From Pseudomonadota bacterium (GTDB lineage Bacteria > Myxococcota_A > UBA796 > SXON01), in assembly GCA_030685065.1 (NCBI GenBank), contig JAUXQH010000161.1, positions 1-64,000 of the forward strand: a stretch of DNA of 64,000 bases. The letters run 5' to 3'. The notes under the pieces are model-generated. The model was given only the letters and a program-made list of their open reading frames with translations, searched no databases and had not been told where the DNA came from. The stretch's first letter is position 1. Every line of letters begins with the position of its first letter. Below, one piece after another: positions 58,679-64,000 of this stretch. A program made the translations under genes and the position numbers.

Positions 58679-60235
58679 ATGCTCCTCGCGCTCCTCGCCT
58701 GCAGCGGTCCGCCCGGCCCGGCCCCCGACACCGCGGGCGAGGGTGGCACCTCGGCCCCCGACAGCGCCGACTCCGCGGACACCGACGACTCTGCGGACAC
58801 CGACCACTCCGCGGACACAGCGGCCGACGCCGACGCCGACGGCGATGGCTTCGACGCCAGCGAGCGCGGCGGGGACGACTGCGACGACGCCGATCCGCAC
58901 GTGTTCCCCGGCGCCCTCGAGGCCTGCGACGATGTCGACCAGGACTGCGACGGCGACCCGCTGGCGGTCGGCGCATGCGGCGAGACCGTCGATCCCGCCC
59001 GGACCGGCATCCAGCTGCTCGCCGGGGCCCCGATCACCGCCATCGCCGGCGTGGGCGACCTCACCGGCGACGGCGTGGGCGACGTGGAGCTGGTGCACCG
59101 GCAGCGCATCGATGGCGTCGGGAACCAGACCCTTCTGGTGTACGCAGGTGGCGCGCTCCCCGCGACGCCCTGGTCGGGAGACCCGTCCGAGGCGTACGCC
59201 GCCGTCTCCGACCTGACCTGGTTCGCCACCCTGCTCGACACCGGCGACGTCGACGGCGACGGCGCCGACGATCTCTCGCTGGTCGGGGTCGCCTCCTGGG
59301 GCTCGATCGCGCACCTCCCGGGGTCGCTCGCCGCGGGCGCCACCACGGCGAGCGCTGCCACCGAGGTGGAGGTGTCCCACCACGGCCAGTGGGGCGCCGC
59401 CTGGGTTGGCGTCGACGTCGACGGCGATGGCGCCGCGGACATCGGCGCCGGTAACGACGGTCACGGCGACGGAGACGAAGTCGTGACGGAGGTTTACTAC
59501 ACGCTCTACTTCGGCGGCGACTGGGGGATTCCCTGTAATGTCCGACATCGGAACGGCGGTGCGGTGGCGACGTCGGGGCCCGCGGGCGTGCTCGGGGACG
59601 GGGATGGCGACGGACTGCCGGAGCTGGCGTTCACCGTGGAGTGGGGGACGTGGATCGTGTCCGGCGCCGACGCGCGCGCCCTGTGCGACGGCTACCTCGA
59701 GGACCTTGCGGTGGGGTCGCGGGACGAGAGCTTCCATGGCTGGTTCTTCGGCGAGCCGCTCGGGGACTGGGACGGTGACGGCTACGGCGAGCTCGGCACG
59801 TTCGCGCCCGGCGGCCATGACACCGGCGAGACGGCCGTGTGGATCTTCTCCGCCGCGAACCTGCTCGTCGACGGCTACGGCGCCGCAGACGCCCACGGCA
59901 GCTGGGTGTCCCCCGTCGACGACACCGGCGTGAGCGCGCTCCGCGCCGCTGACATCGATGGCGACGGCCTGAGCGAGCTACTGCTCAGCGGCTACGACGA
60001 GCAGTCGGTCATCCGGGGCGGCACCGTCCCCGCACCCGGCGATCCGCTCCCCGAGCGGCGCCTGCGCTTCGACGCCGGCACCTGGTGGTGTGGCTACTAC
60101 GGGGCGTGCAGCGACATCACGGGAGACGGGCGCGAAGACCTGATCTTCTGGGATCCCGACAACGACACGGAGACGATGGACGCCTGGGTCGTCCCCGGCT
60201 TCGACGTGCCCTGGGACGACGCGACGGCCTGGTGA
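58679..60235 (+). CDS. FG-GAP lipoprotein with one MopE-like motif
   Basis: ATG 58679 opens the minimal signal MLLALLAC. The 518-residue protein has an Asp/Ser/Thr/Ala tether (about 20-55), one putative metal-binding motif (DADGDGFDASERGGDDCDDADP through CDDVDQDCDGD, about 55-100), then FG-GAP-like calcium loops (DLTGDGVGDVELV, DVDGDGADDLSLV, DVDGDGAADIGAG, DGDGDGLPELAF, DIDGDGLSELLLS, DITGDGREDLIF) forming a propeller. It should be surface-bound. Its gene is bracketed by two 199-bp direct repeats, and a toxin-gene remnant follows directly after its stop. Confidence 0.87.
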   Translation: MLLALLACSGPPGPAPDTAGEGGTSAPDSADSADTDDSADTDHSADTAADADADGDGFDASERGGDDCDDADPHVFPGALEACDDVDQDCDGDPLAVGACGETVDPARTGIQLLAGAPITAIAGVGDLTGDGVGDVELVHRQRIDGVGNQTLLVYAGGALPATPWSGDPSEAYAAVSDLTWFATLLDTGDVDGDGADDLSLVGVASWGSIAHLPGSLAAGATTASAATEVEVSHHGQWGAAWVGVDVDGDGAADIGAGNDGHGDGDEVVTEVYYTLYFGGDWGIPCNVRHRNGGAVATSGPAGVLGDGDGDGLPELAFTVEWGTWIVSGADARALCDGYLEDLAVGSRDESFHGWFFGEPLGDWDGDGYGELGTFAPGGHDTGETAVWIFSAANLLVDGYGAADAHGSWVSPVDDTGVSALRAADIDGDGLSELLLSGYDEQSVIRGGTVPAPGDPLPERRLRFDAGTWWCGYYGACSDITGDGREDLIFWDPDNDTETMDAWVVPGFDVPWDDATAW

Positions 60236-60238
60236 GGG

Positions 60239-60340
60239 ATGGGCGCGGACGCGCTGCTCACCCTCAACGTCCGCGACTTCACCCGCTTCTCGCCGCGGAT
60301 TCCCGCGCTGACACCGCCAGATGTGCTGGCGCTCCCGTAG
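60239..60340 (+). pseudogene. C-terminal remnant of a VapC-type PIN toxin
   Basis: Thirty-three codons read GADALLTLNVRDFTRF and LTPPDVLALP, the typical end of PIN-domain ribonucleases (the A-D-x-L-x-T-x-N-x-x-DF block and a terminal L-T-P). The rest of the domain, with three of the four acidic residues, is absent. The remnant begins 4 bases after the lipoprotein stop and ends 11 bases before copy B of the 199-bp repeat, consistent with a deletion between repeats. Confidence 0.55.
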
Positions 60341-60351
60341 CCAGCACCCCG

Positions 60352-60550
60352 CGCCAGGCGCCTGGAGGGCAGCCGCGCGCTCGGGCGCGGCTGGTCCCGC
60401 GCGCGCTCGGCCCCCGAGCGCGCGCGGACCGAGGCGCCGCGCGCCGCTGCCGAAGGCGCGCGAAAGCCACCTTCGGCCCGTGGCCGAAGGTGGATCGTGC
60501 GGCCTGGAAGGGGCCGACGGCGCCGCGTCCGCGCGGCGCCGGGGCGCCCG
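60352..60550 (+). repeat. 199-bp dispersed repeat, copy B
   Basis: A direct copy of the element at 58426-58624 with the same length and the same internal hairpins. It lies 50 bases upstream of the gene at 60601. Its equal distance to a following gene start in both places (about 50 bases) is notable. Confidence 0.9.
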
Positions 60551-60600
60551 ATCGTTCCGCCCTTGACCCCCCTCCCCCGACCCCGTAGCCTCCGCCCTAC

Positions 60601-62922
60601 GTGAACGCCTCGCCGCCTCGCCCCGACGCCGCCCCGCCCGGGGAACGCTCGCGCTTTCGCACGGAGGCGGCGCGGTACGCGGGGCTCACGGCGGCCTACA
60701 CGGTCGGCGCCCTCGTGTTCCTGTGGCCGCTGCCGCTGCGGTTCTCGACGCACATCTGGGGCGATCGCTTCGACGCCTGGACGACGCTCTGGCTGATCTG
60801 GCACCTCGCCGACCAGCTCGCCGCGGGCACGCTCACCGCGGTGACCGACCGCATCCTGTTCCCCATCGGCTACAACCTGTGGTCGTTCGGGCACGCGGCG
60901 CTCCAAGCGATCGGCGCCGGGCTCGTCATGATCGGCGTGCCGCTCGTGACCGCCTACAACCTGCTGCTCGTCGGCGCGATCGTGACCTCGGCGCTCGCCG
61001 CGCACGCGTTCGGGCGGGCGCTCGGGCGGTCGGACGCCGCGGGGGTGCTGGCGGCGGTGGTGTTCACGACGAGCCCGTACCTGTACGGGGAGGGCGCGGC
61101 GGGCTGCATCGAGCTGGTGGCGGCGGGCCTGCTGCCGCTGTTCGGGCTCACGCTGGTGAACCTCGCGCGGGCGCCGGGATGGCGGCGGGCGCTGGTGGCC
61201 GCGCTCGTGCTCGCGTCGGTGGGGCCGTTCAATTGGTACTACACGTTGTTCGCCGGGATGTTCGGGCTGGCGTTCGCCGCGTGGCAGGCGTTCGACGGGC
61301 GGCCGCGCGCCGCGGGGTGGATGCTCGCGTCGTTCGCGCTGGCGGGGGCCCTGAACGCGCCGCTCATCCCGCTCGTCCGCCGGGAAACCCCCGTGCGCCC
61401 GCCGCTCGGCACCGCGCTGTTCACCGATCCGGACGCGTGGGATCGCCAGCGGGAGCTCGCGGACGGCCGGCTCCCGCTCGCGCTCCTCGACGTGGCGACC
61501 CTCGAAGAGCACGACGCGATGCAGGTCATCCAGAACAGCACGCGCGCGCGCGCCGTGCTCGCCGCGCGCTTCGTCACCAACCCCCTCGACTCGACGCCGG
61601 GCGCGCTCGCGTGGGTGCTCGGCGTGGCGGGGGCGGTCGCGGCGGGCAGGCGCGGGCGCGGATGGCTGGTCATCGCGGCGGGCGCCACGGTGCTGACGCT
61701 CGGGCCGTTCCTGATGATCGACGACACGCCGCCGCTCCCCCAGTGGTCGGCCGACATGCCGCTGCCGTACGCGTGGGCGTACGAGCACGTGCCCTTCTTC
61801 TCGAAGGCCTACCGGCCCTACCGCATCGGTGTCATCGCCTCTCTCGCGCTCGCGGGCGCGGCGGCGGCGGGGGCCGGAACGCTCCGGCTCTCGATGCGGC
61901 AACCGGCGGTGGGCATCGGCGTGACCCTGTTGGCGGTCCTCGGCTTCACCCAGCCGCTCTGGGCCGGTGACCGCCCGGCGGCCCGCCCGCTCGCGGACGC
62001 GCGGATCCCCCCGCTCTACGCGACCCTCCACGACGCCGAGCCCGGCGGGCTCATCGTGCTGCCGCTCCAGTACCAGCCGCTCTCCATCGCCAACGCCCGG
62101 TTCCAATACGCGCAGGTGGCCCACGGGCACCCGACGCTCAACTGCAACCAGCTCATCCGCCGCACGGACCTGCTCGCGTTCCGCGACTACGTCGGCACCA
62201 ACGCGCTGCTCGGCACACTGCTCGATCTCGGCCGCCGGGAGAGCCCGCTCACCTGGACCGACGCGGACCTGGTGGCCCTGCTCGAAGACGGCTTCCGCTG
62301 GGTGGTGATGCACCCCCAGATCGAGGCCGAGGCCGAGCACCTCGCGGGTGACGTCGGCACCGCGGATCTCCTCGGGCAGCCCGCGATCGGGATGTTGCGG
62401 GACATGTTCGGCGCGCCCGCCCTGGCCGACGCGGAGACCTGGGCCTTCCGCCTGCCCGCCACGTGGGAGGACCAGGGGCGGGTGTGGACGTGGGACGGCA
62501 CCGACACCCTCGACATCGACACCCCCTACGACGTGCGTCGATACGGGCTCTCCGTCCGCCTGCGCGCCGATGATCGCCTCGCGCTCTGGGAGGGGGATGG
62601 CCCGGCTACGCTCTCGTTCTGGGCGCGGCCGATCAGCGGGGAGCAGCTGGTGGTGCTGTCCGGCTCCGGGTCGAACGCCAAGTCGGTACCGACGGAGCTC
62701 GTCAAGGACCGCTGGACCTGGGTGGAGGCCTCCGGTGAAGGGCCCTTCGCCCTCTCGGCCACGGGCACGGTGGTGGTGAACGTGACCCGCGTGCAGGTCC
62801 AGCGCGAGCGGGTGCCGGGCGAGCACGCTCCGCGCGCGGAGGTGGCCAGCGAGCGGCGGCCCGAGGAGCCGAAGCCGAGCGACTACGCGCGGCCGGGGCC
62901 CCGCCTGGAGGGGACGCCGTGA
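60601..62922 (+). CDS. Multi-pass membrane protein, GT-C-glycosyltransferase-like
   Basis: GTG 60601 starts a 773-residue protein. The N-terminal 450 residues hold about ten or eleven membrane helices; the first loop after helix 1 (LRFSTHIWGDRFDAWTTLWLIWHLA) contains Asp residues where GT-C enzymes keep their catalytic acid, and FNWYYTLFAG follows later. The C-terminal 320 residues are soluble, with GGLIVLPLQYQPLSIANARFQY and HPTLNCNQLIRR. This layout fits GT-C-type lipid-linked-sugar transferases and YfhO-like membrane proteins. The last part looks like a beta-sandwich. The stop overlaps the start of the next gene. Confidence 0.78.
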   Translation: MNASPPRPDAAPPGERSRFRTEAARYAGLTAAYTVGALVFLWPLPLRFSTHIWGDRFDAWTTLWLIWHLADQLAAGTLTAVTDRILFPIGYNLWSFGHAALQAIGAGLVMIGVPLVTAYNLLLVGAIVTSALAAHAFGRALGRSDAAGVLAAVVFTTSPYLYGEGAAGCIELVAAGLLPLFGLTLVNLARAPGWRRALVAALVLASVGPFNWYYTLFAGMFGLAFAAWQAFDGRPRAAGWMLASFALAGALNAPLIPLVRRETPVRPPLGTALFTDPDAWDRQRELADGRLPLALLDVATLEEHDAMQVIQNSTRARAVLAARFVTNPLDSTPGALAWVLGVAGAVAAGRRGRGWLVIAAGATVLTLGPFLMIDDTPPLPQWSADMPLPYAWAYEHVPFFSKAYRPYRIGVIASLALAGAAAAGAGTLRLSMRQPAVGIGVTLLAVLGFTQPLWAGDRPAARPLADARIPPLYATLHDAEPGGLIVLPLQYQPLSIANARFQYAQVAHGHPTLNCNQLIRRTDLLAFRDYVGTNALLGTLLDLGRRESPLTWTDADLVALLEDGFRWVVMHPQIEAEAEHLAGDVGTADLLGQPAIGMLRDMFGAPALADAETWAFRLPATWEDQGRVWTWDGTDTLDIDTPYDVRRYGLSVRLRADDRLALWEGDGPATLSFWARPISGEQLVVLSGSGSNAKSVPTELVKDRWTWVEASGEGPFALSATGTVVVNVTRVQVQRERVPGEHAPRAEVASERRPEEPKPSDYARPGPRLEGTP

Positions 62923-63500
62923 GGCGCGGGCTCCTGGCGCTCGCGCTCGGCGTCGCTTGGTTCGGCTGGGCCGCGGAGGCCGTGAACACGCGCCTGGAGG
63001 CCTTCCTCGTCGCGCCGCGGGGCCAGCGGACCGCCGCCGATCTGCGCGCGCGGACCAAGGTGGCGAGGCTGCCCTCGGAGCTCCGGGCGCTCGTCGCGGA
63101 GGCCGAGGCCGCGATGGTGCGCGAGGAGGAGTGGAGCTTGATCGTGGGGTCGTTGTTGACCAAGGCGGAGCGCGCCGAGGGGCTCTCCCTCGCCGAGGGG
63201 GAGCCCGTCTTCGTGGGCCCGCCCGGGCGCCTGCTGGAGCCCGAGCTGCCCATCCTGATCGAGGCCATCCTCGCCCGCTACGGACCCGAGGTCGCGCCGA
63301 TCCCGCCCGCGCCGCGCCGCGACGAGTGGCCGACGATCGATCGGCGCGCCCGCGTCCGCGCCCTCCTGGCGCTCGTCCACGGACCCGGCCTGGACGAGGA
63401 GCGCGCCGCCGTCGTGCTCGCGCTGACGCTCGATCTGCTGGAGACGCAGGCGCGGCGAACCGAGATCGAGGCGCTCCTGGCCGAGGTGAAGGTGCGATGA
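62919..63500 (+). CDS. Exported helical protein coupled to the membrane protein gene
   Basis: GTG 62919 overlaps the preceding stop as GTGA. The 193-residue product has a signal or anchor segment (MRRGLLALALGVAWFGWAAEA) followed by helical, charged sequence (TKVARLPSELRALVAEAEAAMV and VRALLALVHGPGLDEERAAVVLALTLDLLE). There are no Cys and no recognisable motif. Coupling suggests it works with the membrane protein, perhaps as an accessory subunit in the periplasm. Family unknown. Confidence 0.7.
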   Translation: MRRGLLALALGVAWFGWAAEAVNTRLEAFLVAPRGQRTAADLRARTKVARLPSELRALVAEAEAAMVREEEWSLIVGSLLTKAERAEGLSLAEGEPVFVGPPGRLLEPELPILIEAILARYGPEVAPIPPAPRRDEWPTIDRRARVRALLALVHGPGLDEERAAVVLALTLDLLETQARRTEIEALLAEVKVR

Positions 63501-63552
63501 GCGCCGCCGCGGGCAGTCCGACGCCGGCGGCCCGGACGGAGTAGAGCCAGCC

Positions 63553-64000
63553 ATGCTCCTGCTCCTCGGCGCCCTCGCGTGCGTGCACCCCCTCCCCACC
63601 CCCCAGAGCCCCGTGTCCGACGTCCGCACCGACGACCCCGTGGCCGACCCGACCCTGCGCGCGCTCCTGCGCGACCAGTGGGAGGCCACGATGGCGCGGC
63701 AGCCGGTGTGGGCCACCCGCCTGGGTGACCATCGCTACGACGACCGCCTGGACGACATCTCCGCCGCCGCCCTCGCCGCCGACCGGATCGCGCGCCGGGG
63801 GTATCGCGCGCGCGCGGAGGCCATCGATCCCGCCCGGCTCTCGCCCATCGATCGCGTCAGCCTCGAGCTCTTCCTGGGCGAGCTGATCTCGAACGAGGCC
63901 GTGGACGCCTGTCACATGGAGCAGTGGGGCCTCTCCGCCCGCAGCAACGCCCTGATCGTGCTGCTCGACCTCGGCGACGTCATGCCCATCCGCACGCCCG
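63553..64000 (+). CDS. DUF885-family lipoprotein, 5' part only
   Basis: The frame opens at ATG 63553 with the signal MLLLLGALAC and runs past the window edge; 149 codons are visible. After a short tether comes ATRLGDHRYDDRLDDISAAA, then LSPIDRVSLELFLGEL and MEQWGLS, the pattern at the start of DUF885 proteins (PF05960), which resemble zinc-dependent peptidases. The metal motif would lie beyond the window. It is expected to be attached to the envelope. The gene follows the exported helical protein by 52 bases on the same strand. Confidence 0.8.
   Translation, partial: MLLLLGALACVHPLPTPQSPVSDVRTDDPVADPTLRALLRDQWEATMARQPVWATRLGDHRYDDRLDDISAAALAADRIARRGYRARAEAIDPARLSPIDRVSLELFLGELISNEAVDACHMEQWGLSARSNALIVLLDLGDVMPIRTP

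Noticed and set aside
60353-63915. Long minus-strand frame opposite the membrane-protein gene
   Set aside because: The composition is Arg/Gly/Pro/His-rich with no motif, while the plus strand encodes clear membrane helices.
1-64000. rRNA, tRNA or insertion-sequence genes
   Set aside because: Scanning by eye showed no tRNA-like cloverleaf, no rRNA core sequence and no transposase motif; a covariance-model search would be needed to exclude small RNAs.

Overview
The window is very GC-rich and densely coded. Two Ser/Thr kinase-type genes, many lipoproteins with Asp-rich tethers, MopE-like metal-binding motifs, FG-GAP proteins, a subtilase ending in a MYXO-CTERM-like tag and a giant iterative polyketide/lipid synthase together suggest a member of the Myxococcota (or a close deltaproteobacterial relative). 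This is inferred from gene content; no rRNA or tRNA gene was seen.

Layout. 1-5 kb: a truncated pseudokinase, a PECR-like enoyl reductase, methionyl-tRNA synthetase and an unknown protein. 5-6.2 kb: a repeat-rich gap with a sigma-factor remnant. 6.2-16 kb: lipoproteins, a prolyl-hydroxylase/WD40 fusion paired with a di-heme lipoprotein and divergent from a TetR gene, miaE, a histidine kinase, a sulfatase-like hydrolase and a glycosidase-like lipoprotein. 15.6-26 kb: a 3270-residue synthase (NMO-like?-KS-AT-ACP-KS-ACP-ACP-KR-DH-PPTase) translationally coupled to a GNAT acetyltransferase; all three carrier domains have Thr where the phosphopantetheine Ser should be. 26-29.5 kb: a beta-barrel protein, a small Cys-rich lipoprotein and a lone P-loop ATPase, the last two sharing an upstream palindromic element. 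29.5-37.9 kb: an M20 peptidase, a MopE-like lipoprotein, a lipase-like lipoprotein and small proteins of unknown function. 38-41.8 kb: a lipoprotein coupled to two tandem MIO-type ammonia-lyase paralogues, one of which has lost the MIO serine and other active-site residues.

41.9-56.2 kb holds two divergent units. Leftward is a run of five genes: a membrane-anchored repeat protein, a subtilase, two lipoproteins and an epimerase-like SDR. Rightward is a Ser/Thr kinase coupled to a TPR-TonB-dependent receptor, followed by a lipoprotein and a chalcone-isomerase-fold protein. The pair looks like an envelope sensing or uptake module. 56.3-60.6 kb contains trxC, a small basic protein and a second repeat-rich zone with an FG-GAP pseudogene, a VapC C-terminal remnant and two 199-bp direct repeats flanking an FG-GAP lipoprotein. 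The window ends in a multi-pass membrane protein, a coupled exported protein and the start of a DUF885 lipoprotein.

Recurring traits are 4-base stop/start overlaps (ATGA once, GTGA six times), very short uncharged lipoprotein signals, and gene remnants beside intergenic repeats. All assignments come from reading motifs; no database search was run.
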